From: Acidimicrobiaceae bacterium
GTDB lineage: Bacteria; Actinomycetota; Acidimicrobiia; Acidimicrobiales; Ilumatobacteraceae
Assembly (NCBI GenBank): GCA_020637235.1
Contig: JACJWG010000008.1
Span: 1-64,000, forward strand
DNA: 64,000 nucleotides
Reading direction: 5' to 3'
In this document: positions 55,719 to 63,220 of the stretch, piece after piece
How positions within the stretch are numbered: position 1 is the first letter of the stretch
Layout: each line of letters begins with the position of its first letter
Made by a program: the position numbers and the translations under genes
The notes under the pieces: model-generated
The model's input: the letters and a program-made list of their open reading frames with translations, nothing else
What the model was told of the DNA's origin: nothing
Databases searched by the model: none

Positions 55719-56945
55719 TCAGGCCGAGGTGGCGAGCGGCGCACGTTCGGCGGCGCGGTTGCCCTGCCGGAGCGAGGCGAGCATCAGCGCGACGGCACCT
55801 CCGGCGACCGTGGCGAACGCGACCCGCATGCCCTGCCAGCTCGACACGCCGCCCACCGCGGCGGCGGTGAGCATCGCCCCGCCTCGCTGGCCGAGCAGCA
55901 TCCAGCCGAGTCCGGCGCCGGCCGACGTGCCGGGCAGCCGGGCGGCGGTGGTGTACAGCAACGGGAACACCGGTGCGAGTCCGAGCCCTCAGACGACGAG
56001 GCCGGCGATCGCGACGGCTGGCGCCGGGGCGACCACGGTGATCGCCACGCCCGCCCCCATCAGCCAGAACGACAGGGTGGTCATGCGGTGCTCACCCAGC
56101 CGTTCGAGCACGTGGTCGCCGGCGAGCCGCCCGACGAGCATCGCGGCCGCGCAGGCCACCGTGCCGAACCCGGCGGTGCGTCCGGCGTCGAACACGTCGG
56201 TGAGGAACACCGCCGACCAGTCGCTCGGCACCACCTCGAGGCTGATCGCCCCGACCGCCGCCAGCGCCATGGCGATCATCGGGCCGCGGGGGCCGCGGCG
56301 ACGGACCGGTGCTGCGACGTCGCCGTCGGTCGACGCCGCCTCGGCGTGCGGCTGGTGCGGATCGTCGATGGGCAGGAACCAGCGACGGCAGACCAGCACG
56401 GTGGTCAGCAGGACGGCGCCGACGACGCCGAGGTGCCAGCGCAAACTCACGCCGGCCGCCTGTGCCACCGATCCGAGCAGTGCGCCTGCGGTGAACCCGA
56501 GGCTCCACATGCCGTGCAATCGGTTCATCACCTGCCGACGCAGACGTTCCTGCACCATCACCGCCTGGGTGTTCATCGCGACGTCGTTGAAGACGTCGAA
56601 GGTGCCGAGCGCGGTGAGCAGCACGAGCAGCACGGCGGCGTGCGGGGCGACGGCCACGAGCGGCATGCCGATCGAGAGGGTGATCGCGGCGATCGACAGC
56701 AATCGGCTGCTGCCGAGCCGCTCGGAGATCCGCCCGACGGCGAGCGCGCCGAGGATGCCGCCGAGCCCGCCACCGAGCAGGGTGGCGCCGAGCCCGGCGT
56801 TGTCGAGGCCCAGCCGGTCGCGGATCTCGGGGATGCGCGGCAGCCAGTTGGAGAACGTGGCCCCGTTGACGACGAACACCGCCGCGGTCGCGATGGCCGC
56901 CCGTCGGACGTCGGTGGGCGGCGCGATCGGCGGGGCACTGGACAC
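55719..56945 (-). pseudogene. MFS transporter interrupted by an in-frame TGA
   Basis: A major-facilitator gene split by one stop codon. The first 318 residues (F-S-N-W-L-P-R-I-P-E-I-R-D-R-L-G-L, then L-G-R-I-S-E-R-L-G type loops, H-G-M-W-S-L-G-F) end at V-V followed by TGA at 55989-55991; the same frame goes on with G-L-G-L-A-P-V-F-P-L-L-Y-T-T-A-A-R for about 89 residues to 55719. Related transporters have V-V/W-G-L-G-L-A/G, so TGG to TGA is the simplest reading. A single mutation, sequencing error or a truncated but useful protein are all possible. TAGGAT 6 nt before the GTG start remains intact. Confidence 0.85.
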
Positions 56946-56951
56946 CTCGAC

Positions 56952-56957
56952 ATCCTA
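56952..56957 (-). promoter_or_regulatory. Candidate -10 element of the MFS gene
   Basis: TAGGAT, 6 nt before the GTG at 56945; still intact despite the broken frame. Confidence 0.4.
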
Positions 56958-57111
56958 CGCAGCGAGCCGACCCGATCTGGACCGGTCCAGATGGGTGTCG
57001 GGCGGCGGCTGGTGCGACAACGCGGTGTGGTGGTGTGACTGCATCGGGTGATGGTGTCGGCGAGGCCACGATCCGTGGCCACCCACGGCACTCGTCGACG
57101 CCCGAACGCGT

Positions 57112-57170
57112 CCAGAACGACACTCAGCGTGTGAAAAATCGCCTTCGCGTTCAGAACAACACTTGACGTG
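57112..57170 (+). promoter_or_regulatory. Two imperfect direct repeats upstream of the peptide genes
   Basis: CAGAACGACCACTCAGCGTG (57112-57131) and CAGAACAACACTTGACGTG (57152-57170), matching at about 15 of 19 positions, start 40 bp apart (near four helical turns). The second includes TTGACG, a good -35 hexamer, but no well-spaced -10 follows. Candidate activator sites. The rest of the 299 bp between the MFS gene and the first peptide gene has no gene I can support. Confidence 0.45.
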
Positions 57171-57244
57171 ACATCCGGGTGGCGGCGGTGCAGGATCATG
57201 TCACTCGATCTCGACCGGCGGAACCGGAGAACACGAGGAACTAC

Positions 57245-57334
57245 ATGAGACATCGACTCCCCGTGAGCACCGTCACCCGAGTGATCACGATCGTCGCAAC
57301 CGTCGTGGCCGTCGCGGCCCCCAAGAAATGGTGA
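57245..57334 (+). CDS. Small hydrophobic peptide A (29 residues, ends A-A-P-K-K-W)
   Basis: A tiny gene not reported before to my knowledge. Sequence: basic start M-R-H-R-L-P-V-S-T-V-T-R, then a Val/Ala-rich stretch that can span a membrane, ending V-A-A-P-K-K-W and TGA. GAGGA at 57235-57239 lies 5 nt before the ATG. It shares its C-terminus and overall layout with peptide B 14 bp downstream, so these are paralogues. No leader cleavage site is evident. Possible roles: small membrane modulator, toxin, signal peptide or RiPP-like precursor; none is proven. Confidence 0.7.
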   Translation: MRHRLPVSTVTRVITIVATVVAVAAPKKW

Positions 57335-57348
57335 GGAGGGAACCAGAC

Positions 57349-57459
57349 ATGAAGCAGATCGCCCAGCACAGCAAGGTGAAGTCGGCCGTCGTCGCCGTCC
57401 AGGCCGTGGCCGCGGTCGGCGCCGTCGTCCTGACGGTCGCTGCCCCCTGGAAGTGGTGA
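57349..57459 (+). CDS. Small hydrophobic peptide B (36 residues, ends A-A-P-W-K-W)
   Basis: Second peptide gene, 14 bp after peptide A. Basic polar start M-K-Q-I-A-Q-H-S-K-V-K, Val/Ala-rich hydrophobic run of about 20 residues, end V-A-A-P-W-K-W then TGA. AGGAGGG at 57334-57340 lies 8 nt before the ATG, a near-ideal ribosome site that overlaps peptide A's stop codon. The shared end A-A-P-x-K-W with a variable x is strong evidence that the two are real coding sequences. A strong intrinsic terminator follows, so the pair forms its own transcription unit. Confidence 0.78.
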   Translation: MKQIAQHSKVKSAVVAVQAVAAVGAVVLTVAAPWKW

Positions 57460-57519
57460 CCACCACCCACCACGCCAGGTGACCGACCTCGGCGTCGGAC
57501 ATCGACGCCGACATCGACA

Positions 57520-57556
57520 CGAACGGGGACCCGATGGGTCCCCGTTCGGCATTTTT
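57520..57556 (+). terminator. Intrinsic terminator after the peptide pair
   Basis: 13-bp perfect stem (57520-57532 / 57536-57548, around loop GAT) built on ACGGGGACCC / GGGTCCCCGT, followed by ATTTTT at 57551-57556. A textbook rho-independent terminator, rare in so GC-rich a genome. A second 8-bp hairpin at 57490-57510 precedes it. Confidence 0.93.
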
Positions 57557-57664
57557 CCGGGGATGGCTGCCAAGGCCACCTCAAGACGACCACTCGCTCG
57601 GACGATGACACAACGTCGACCCGCGAGACCTGCGGACTGGCGGGCGACGGACAGGACGGCACGG

Positions 57665-59788
57665 ATGACGAGCGACACCTCCGACGGGGCAGACGTCGGG
57701 GCACGACGGCGGGCGGGCGCGCCGCGGCGACGACACGCCGCGACCCTCGATCTGTTCGTCGCGCTCGTGGTGCTGGCGGGTGTCGGCGTGTCGTGGCAGG
57801 TCCGTTCGCTCACCGACCACCTGCCCCTGCTCGGGCCGTCGGTCCCCACCCTCGCGGTGTTCGTGGTGCTGCTCGTGATGGGCGAGGTGCGCACGCTGAA
57901 GTGGCTGAAGTTGCACGACGGCGGCGAGGTGACCGCCTCCTGGGCGTTCGCCTTCGCCATCCTCATCGTGCCGGCACCGACCGCCGCCGTCGTCGCGATG
58001 GCGGTCGCCAGCGTCGTGGGCGACCTCAGCCATCGCAAGCCGCTGCAGCGCGTCGCATTCAATGCCGGGCAGACGGCGCTGTCGCTCGGCATCGCGGCGT
58101 CGATCCTCGTGCTGGCCGGTGAGCTGGAGACGTTGGGTGGCGACGGCGCACTCGGGCCGCTCTGGTTCGTCGCCGTCTCGGTGTCGATGGTCGCGATGTT
58201 CCTGGTGAACAGCGTGCTCACCTGCGTCGCCCTCGCGCTCCACGAGGGCACGAAGGTGCTGGTGATGCTGCGCCGCGGCCTGATGCTGAACTTCATGAGC
58301 GATGTCGCGCTCGTGGCACTGGCGCCGATCTTCGTCGTCGTGGCAGCGCGCAGTGTGCTGCTGTTGCCGCTGGTGGTGGTCGTCGCGCTGATGGTCCACA
58401 TCAACACGCGGTCCGCGCTCGCGAGCGAGCACGAGGCCAACCACGACGTGCTCACCGAGCTCTGGAACCGCCGCGCGTTCACGTCGCGGATCACGGCCGA
58501 GCTGGACGATCGTGATCCGTCGGACCGGTGTGCGCTGGTGCTGGTGGACCTCGACGACTTCAAGGACATCAACGACCGCCTCGGCCATCATGTGGGCGAC
58601 GCGGTGCTGGGCGAGGTCGGGGCGCGGTTGCGAGCGCTGCAGCGCACCGGACACGTCGCAGCGCGCCTCGGCGGCGACGAGTTCGCGGTGCTGGTCACGC
58701 GAGTGCCCGACGACGCGACCGTCACTCGCTGGGCCGAGGAACTGCGGGCGACGCTCGCCCAGCCGTTCCTCGACAGCGGGTTCCCCGTCGCCTCGGCGGC
58801 GAGCATCGGCGTGGCGTTCTGGCCCGATCACGGTCGAGACGAGAGTGCGCTCTTCCAGGCCGCCGACCTGGCGATGTACTCGGCCAAGAAGACCGGTGAC
58901 GCCGTCCACGTGTACAAGGAGTCGGCCGCGGGTGCCGGCACCGGCCGTGTCGACCTGCTGTCCGAGCTCGAGCGCGGCCTCGAGCGAGGCGAGCTCGAGA
59001 TGTGGTACCAGCCCCAGATCGAGCTGGCCACCGGCCGCCCGGTGGCGATGGAAGCACTCATCCGCTGGCGCCATCCGCGACTCGGCCTGGTCATGCCGGG
59101 CGAATTCGTCCCGCTCGCCGAGCACACCGAGCTGATCGTGCCACTCACCGAGTACGCCCTCGACCGTTCGCTGGCCGATGCTCGCGTATGGCGCGAGCGG
59201 CATCCCGACGTGCGGGTGGCGGTGAACGCGTCGGCTCGCAACCTGAACGACCTCGGGTTCCCGAAGACCGTGGCGGCGGCGCTCGAGCGCCATCGGACCG
59301 CCGGGGCGTCGCTCGAGCTGGAGATCACCGAGAACACCGTGCTGTCGCACCCGGACAAGGTGTCGGCGGTGCTCGGTGGCATCGAGCAGTTGGGCGTGCA
59401 GCTCTGCATCGACGACTTCGGCACCGGCTACTCGTCGCTGACGAGTCTCCGCGACCTGCCGGTCGGCACGGTGAAGATCGATCGCAGCTTCGTCCGCGAT
59501 CTGCCCACCGACACCGGCGACGAGGCGATCGTGCGCAGCATCGTCGACCTCGCTCACCACCTCGGGCTCACCACCGTCGGCGAAGGCGTCGACAGCGTCG
59601 CCGGGAGCCAGCAGTTGCTGGCGATGGGGTGCGACCTCGCGCAGGGGTACCTGATCGCACGGCCGATGCCGCTCGAGTCGGCCCTGCGGTGGCTCGACCG
59701 CTGCGCCGTCCCCCGTGCACGGCCCGCATCCGAACGCCGCGCCCGTCCGCGCGAGGCGTTGCCCGTCGGCCCGGAGGAGGGATCGTGA
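57665..59788 (+). CDS. Membrane-bound GGDEF-EAL c-di-GMP signalling protein
   Basis: About 707 residues: N-terminal membrane region with several helices (about 25-235; A-V-F-V-V-L-L-V-M-G near 62, V-A-M-F-L-V-N-S-V-L near 175), a GGDEF domain (about 255-420) with R-L-G-G-D-E-F-A-V-L intact and N-R-R-A-F-T-S-R-I, and an EAL domain (about 435-690) with M-E-A-L-I-R-W, V-A-V-N-A-S-A-R-N, I-D-D-F-G-T-G-Y-S-S-L and V-K-I-D-R-S-F. Both active sites look complete, so both synthesis and hydrolysis are possible. Start chosen at 57665 with AGGA 8 nt upstream; ATGs at 57563 and 57605 are alternatives. Coupled to the DUF5317 gene. Confidence 0.93.
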   Translation: MTSDTSDGADVGARRRAGAPRRRHAATLDLFVALVVLAGVGVSWQVRSLTDHLPLLGPSVPTLAVFVVLLVMGEVRTLKWLKLHDGGEVTASWAFAFAILIVPAPTAAVVAMAVASVVGDLSHRKPLQRVAFNAGQTALSLGIAASILVLAGELETLGGDGALGPLWFVAVSVSMVAMFLVNSVLTCVALALHEGTKVLVMLRRGLMLNFMSDVALVALAPIFVVVAARSVLLLPLVVVVALMVHINTRSALASEHEANHDVLTELWNRRAFTSRITAELDDRDPSDRCALVLVDLDDFKDINDRLGHHVGDAVLGEVGARLRALQRTGHVAARLGGDEFAVLVTRVPDDATVTRWAEELRATLAQPFLDSGFPVASAASIGVAFWPDHGRDESALFQAADLAMYSAKKTGDAVHVYKESAAGAGTGRVDLLSELERGLERGELEMWYQPQIELATGRPVAMEALIRWRHPRLGLVMPGEFVPLAEHTELIVPLTEYALDRSLADARVWRERHPDVRVAVNASARNLNDLGFPKTVAAALERHRTAGASLELEITENTVLSHPDKVSAVLGGIEQLGVQLCIDDFGTGYSSLTSLRDLPVGTVKIDRSFVRDLPTDTGDEAIVRSIVDLAHHLGLTTVGEGVDSVAGSQQLLAMGCDLAQGYLIARPMPLESALRWLDRCAVPRARPASERRARPREALPVGPEEGS

Positions 59789-60405
59789 TCGTCATCGCGC
59801 TGATGGTCGTCGCCATCGTGTCCGTCCCGCTGTGTGGCGGTCGCCTGGCGGCGATCGGCCGCGTCGAGGTGGAGGAGACGTGGCTGATCATCCTGGGCTT
59901 CGTCGTCCAGACCGCGGTGATCAGCATGGCGCCACAGGGGCTCGAGCCGATCGCCCACGCCGTCCACCTCGCCTCCTATCTGCTCGCCGCGGCGTTCCTG
60001 GTGATCAACCTCCACGTGCCGTGGTTGTGGCTGATCGGCCTGGGTGGGGGCATGAACTTCGCTGCGATCGTCGCCAACGGCGGCACGATGCCGGCCGGGG
60101 AGTGGGCCACCCGGGTGGCCGGCATGGTGATCGCCGACGGCGAGTTCGCGAACTCCGAGATGGTGGCCGACCCGAAGCTGCTGTTCCTCGGCGACGTGTT
60201 CCCGATCCCGGCGTCGTGGCCGTTGTCGAACGTCTTCAGCGTCGGCGACGTGCTGCTCGTGGTGGGTGCGTTCGCGCTGTTGCACTCGGTGTCGGGCTCG
60301 CATCTGTCGGGCGCCCGCCGGGCGGCTCGGCGGGCCGCGACGAACGCCGAAACCGAAGGTCACGTCGGTTTCGTCACACGGAACGATCTCGTCGACGCCT
60401 CCTAA
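59785..60405 (+). CDS. DUF5317-family membrane protein
   Basis: A 206-residue membrane protein with about five helices (V-I-V-I-A-L-M-V-V-A-I-V-S-V at the start; W-L-I-I-L-G-F-V-V-Q; A-S-Y-L-L-A-A-A-F-L-V-I-N; V-G-D-V-L-L-V-V-G-A-F-A-L) and the conserved loop G-G-G-M-N-F-A-A-I-V-A-N-G-G near 88, then F-L-G-D-V-F-P-I-P near 130. This matches DUF5317, a family of unknown function found in actinobacteria, often next to GGDEF proteins. GTG at 59785 overlaps the GGDEF-EAL stop (GTGA) behind GGAGGAGG, so the two are co-translated and the protein may take part in the same signal path. Confidence 0.85.
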   Translation: MIVIALMVVAIVSVPLCGGRLAAIGRVEVEETWLIILGFVVQTAVISMAPQGLEPIAHAVHLASYLLAAAFLVINLHVPWLWLIGLGGGMNFAAIVANGGTMPAGEWATRVAGMVIADGEFANSEMVADPKLLFLGDVFPIPASWPLSNVFSVGDVLLVVGAFALLHSVSGSHLSGARRAARRAATNAETEGHVGFVTRNDLVDAS

Positions 60406-60414
60406 GCGGCCGTC

Positions 60415-60542
60415 TATGGTGCGGCTGATCCTGCGATTCCCGAGTGACGACGCCGGTCTGGCGAAGTCGGAAGGACGCATCGGGTGTCGCCCTGGTCGAG
60501 GCCGACACCGTGCAGGTGAGGGGAAACCGAGGAGGGGAACCG
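60415..60542 (+). promoter_or_regulatory. Promoter hexamer and leader of the PEP-utilizing enzyme gene
   Basis: TATGGT at 60415-60420 would start transcription near 60427, leaving a leader of about 115 nt before GTG 60543, unusual in this mostly leaderless window. It ends with GAGGAGGGGAAC. Several short helices are possible, but I recognise no riboswitch class. Confidence 0.35.
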
Positions 60543-62378
60543 GTGTCCAGCGATCCGTTGGCGCGCGAGCGAGAGGGCTCGAACGTCCCGAGTCCGTTCG
60601 CGGTGTGCGAACCCGACGGGGCGCAGGGGTGGCGCGATCTCTACGCGCCCTCGTTGCTGTTCGGACCGGCACGTCGCTCGTACGAGGAGTCGGCCTTCTG
60701 GTTCCGTGAGGCGGTGCACTGGACCCGTCCGGTCCGTCCGTTCGAGGCCGCCGTGCTGCAGATCGTGATGGCCTCGCTCGGCCAGTTCAACCACCGCCAC
60801 TACACCGTGCCCGCCGCCCGGGGCATCGACGTGCGGGTGCTGCACGGCTACTGCTACCTGAGCCCCGGGTCGATCGACGACCTCGACGTGATCGACGCGC
60901 GTGTCGACACCTTCGGCGAACGCGCGGGCTTCTACTACCGCCACTGGGACGAGCTGTACACCGACTGGATGACCCGCATCCGCGACCTCATCGCCCGTCT
61001 CGACGACGTGCACTTCCCGACCTTGCCGGACGTGATGCCGACCGACGAGGTGCTCACCGGTCACGGTGCGGGGCGGTCGTGGCAGGTGAGCTCCACCTAC
61101 CACCGACTCGTCGATCTGCTCGTCGAGCTGTGGCAGGCCCACTTCGAGTTCCTCAACCTCGGCTACGCCGCCTATCTCGACTTCTTCGCCTTCTGCCGAT
61201 CGGTCACGCCCGAACTCGACGACCTCGAGCTCGCTCGTATGGTGGCCGGCATCGACGTCGACCTGTTCCGGCCCGACCAGGAACTGCGGCGTCTCGCACG
61301 AGCGGCCGTCGACCTCGGCCTCGCCCCCCTGGTGATCGACACCCCGGTCGGCGACCTGCTCGACGTGCTGTCCACCGTGCCCAACGGTGCCACGTGGGTC
61401 GAACGCTTCGCCGCCACCGCCGACCCGTGGTTCAACTACTCGACCGGGTCGGGCTTCTACCACGACGACGCCGTCTGGGCGGATCGTCCCGACTACCCAC
61501 TCACCTTCGTACGCGGCTACGTCGAACAGTTGCTGGCCGGATCGGCGATCGACACGCCCACCGAGCAGATCCTGGCCGAACGCGACCGCATCGCCGATCG
61601 GGTGCGCGCCGCGCTCGGCGAAACCGATCGTGAGCGGTTCGACGACAAGCTCGCGCTGGCCCGCACGGTGTTCCACTTCGTCGAGAACCACAACTTCTAC
61701 GTCGAACACTGGGGGATGTCCCTGGTGTGGCGCAGGCTGCGCGAGTTCGGGGCGCTGTTCGTGGCCGCCGGGTTCTGGCCCCGGCCCGACGACCTGTTCC
61801 TGTTGCGTCCCGACGAGATCGAGCAGGCGATGTGGGACCTGCTCGGGTCGTGGGCCAGCGGGACGCCGGCCTACGGACCGACCCACTGGCCGACCGAGGT
61901 GCGTCGGCGCGAGACGATCCTCGCGGCGTGCGCCAGATCGACGCCGCCGGCGGCGCTCGGCGTCCCGCCCACCATCGTCAGCGAGCCGCTCACGATCATG
62001 CTGTGGGGGCTCACGTCGGAGTCGTTGCAGCAGTGGACCACCGGCGGCGACGACGACCTGGTGGCGCACGGGCTGTCGGCGTCGCCCGGCATCGTGGTCG
62101 GGCGGGCTCGGGTGGTGCACAGCATCGACGACCTCGACGCCGTCGAGGACGGTGAGATCCTCGTGACCGAGCTGACGTCGCCGAGTTGGGCACCGGTGTT
62201 CGCATCGATCGCCGGCACCGTCACCGAGTCGGGCGGCATGATGAGCCACACCGCGATCGTGTGCCGCGAGTACGGGCTGCCGGCGGTCACGGGCGTGGTC
62301 CGCGCCACCCAGCGTTTCCGCACCGGCCAGATCCTCCGCCTCGACGGCTCGACCGGTACCGTCACCGTGGTCGGCTGA
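60543..62378 (+). CDS. PEP-utilizing enzyme mobile-domain protein lacking an ATP-grasp domain
   Basis: A 611-residue protein. The C-terminal ~100 residues form the swivelling phosphohistidine domain of PEP-utilizing enzymes: G-L-S-A-S-P-G-I-V-V-G-R-A-R-V-V, then G-G-M-M-S-H-T-A-I-V-C-R-E-Y-G-L-P-A-V with the phospho-acceptor His. The first ~480 residues are an unassigned, Trp/Tyr-rich helical region (F-Y-H-D-D-A-V-W; F-H-F-V-E-N-H-N-F-Y-V-E-H-W). No ATP-grasp motif appears. Phenylphosphate-synthase-type enzymes split these roles between subunits, so an ATP-binding partner may be encoded elsewhere. GTG start set by GAGGAGGGG. Next to IclR and hydrolase genes. Confidence 0.82.
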   Translation: MSSDPLAREREGSNVPSPFAVCEPDGAQGWRDLYAPSLLFGPARRSYEESAFWFREAVHWTRPVRPFEAAVLQIVMASLGQFNHRHYTVPAARGIDVRVLHGYCYLSPGSIDDLDVIDARVDTFGERAGFYYRHWDELYTDWMTRIRDLIARLDDVHFPTLPDVMPTDEVLTGHGAGRSWQVSSTYHRLVDLLVELWQAHFEFLNLGYAAYLDFFAFCRSVTPELDDLELARMVAGIDVDLFRPDQELRRLARAAVDLGLAPLVIDTPVGDLLDVLSTVPNGATWVERFAATADPWFNYSTGSGFYHDDAVWADRPDYPLTFVRGYVEQLLAGSAIDTPTEQILAERDRIADRVRAALGETDRERFDDKLALARTVFHFVENHNFYVEHWGMSLVWRRLREFGALFVAAGFWPRPDDLFLLRPDEIEQAMWDLLGSWASGTPAYGPTHWPTEVRRRETILAACARSTPPAALGVPPTIVSEPLTIMLWGLTSESLQQWTTGGDDDLVAHGLSASPGIVVGRARVVHSIDDLDAVEDGEILVTELTSPSWAPVFASIAGTVTESGGMMSHTAIVCREYGLPAVTGVVRATQRFRTGQILRLDGSTGTVTVVG

Positions 62379-62395
62379 GCGCCGAGGAGTCGTAC

Positions 62396-63220
62396 ATGGA
62401 CCAGCTCACCACCGTCACCAAGGCGCTGCAGGTGCTGCAGGCGTTCACCTACGAGCACCCGGTCCTCGGTGTCAGCGAACTCGCGCGTCAGCTCGGTATG
62501 GGCAAGAGCAGCGTGCACCGCATCCTCAGCACCCTCGCCGAGCAGGGCTTCGTGGTGAAGACCGACGACGACCGTTACCGGCTCGGACTCAAGCTGCACG
62601 CCCTCGGACAGTTGGTCGTCAACACCCTCGAGCTGCGCACGGTGGCGCACGGTCCGCTCGAACGCCTGCGCAACGACTGCGGCGAGACCGTGCACGTCGC
62701 CGTGCTGGAGGGCTCGGACGCGATGTACGTGCACCGCATCGAATCGCAGGCCACGCTGCGCACCTTCTCCCGTGTCGGCCGTCGCGTGCCGGCGCACACC
62801 ACGTCGTCGGGCAAGGTGCTGCTCGCGTACGGCGAGCCGGCGCAGGTGGACGTCGTGGTCGCGACCGGCCTGCCGCGCATCGGCCCGAGGTCGATCACCG
62901 ACGAACGCGTGCTGCGCGAGGTGCTGCGCAAGATCCGCCGTGACGGCTACGTGGTGAGCGTCGAGGAGAACGAGCGAGGGGTCGTGAGCATCGGCGCACC
63001 GGTGTTCGGGCACGACGGCAGCTGCATCGCGGCGCTGTCGATGGCCGGACCGACGCTGCGGATGACGAGTGAACAGATCCCCCGCCTCGTGCAGCGCGTG
63101 CGTCGTTGCGCGCTGGAGGTGAGCCAGGGCATGGGCTTCCTCGATCGTGTGCCTCGCCCCGACACCACCGACGCAGCGCCCCGGGCGGTCAGCGCAAGAA
63201 GTCGAGCAGCAGTTCGTTGA
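62396..63220 (+). CDS. IclR-family transcriptional regulator
   Basis: A 274-residue regulator. Winged helix near 5-65: V-T-K-A-L-Q-V-L-Q-A-F, L-G-V-S-E-L-A-R-Q-L-G-M-G-K-S-S-V-H-R-I-L-S-T-L-A-E-Q-G-F-V. The C-terminal IclR effector domain holds E-T-V-H-V-A-V-L-E-G, S-G-K-V-L-L-A-Y and V-S-V-E-E-N-E-R-G-V-V-S-I-G-A-P-V-F, lined for small aromatic or organic acids. Such regulators usually control the aromatic or 2-oxo-acid pathway beside them, here the PEP-utilizing enzyme 17 bp upstream and/or the hydrolase. GAGGAG ribosome site. Its last 32 bp overlap the opposite-strand hydrolase. Confidence 0.92.
   Translation: MDQLTTVTKALQVLQAFTYEHPVLGVSELARQLGMGKSSVHRILSTLAEQGFVVKTDDDRYRLGLKLHALGQLVVNTLELRTVAHGPLERLRNDCGETVHVAVLEGSDAMYVHRIESQATLRTFSRVGRRVPAHTTSSGKVLLAYGEPAQVDVVVATGLPRIGPRSITDERVLREVLRKIRRDGYVVSVEENERGVVSIGAPVFGHDGSCIAALSMAGPTLRMTSEQIPRLVQRVRRCALEVSQGMGFLDRVPRPDTTDAAPRAVSARSRAAVR

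Noticed and set aside
57241..58572. A 443-codon minus-strand frame covering the peptide genes
   Set aside because: Ser/Thr/Arg-rich antisense shadow; would run through a perfect terminator hairpin and opposite the GGDEF gene.
57581..59560. A 659-codon open frame opposite the GGDEF-EAL gene
   Set aside because: Composition is of the shadow type (Arg, His, Glu, Gln) while the plus strand encodes complete GGDEF and EAL domains.
60427..60542. Known riboswitch (c-di-GMP, ydaO, FMN, SAM, glycine)
   Set aside because: None of the conserved core sequences of these classes could be aligned by eye; left as an unassigned leader.
60414..62249. A 611-codon open frame opposite the PEP-utilizing enzyme gene
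   Set aside because: No motifs, no ribosome site; the plus frame has the phosphohistidine motif and a strong ribosome site.
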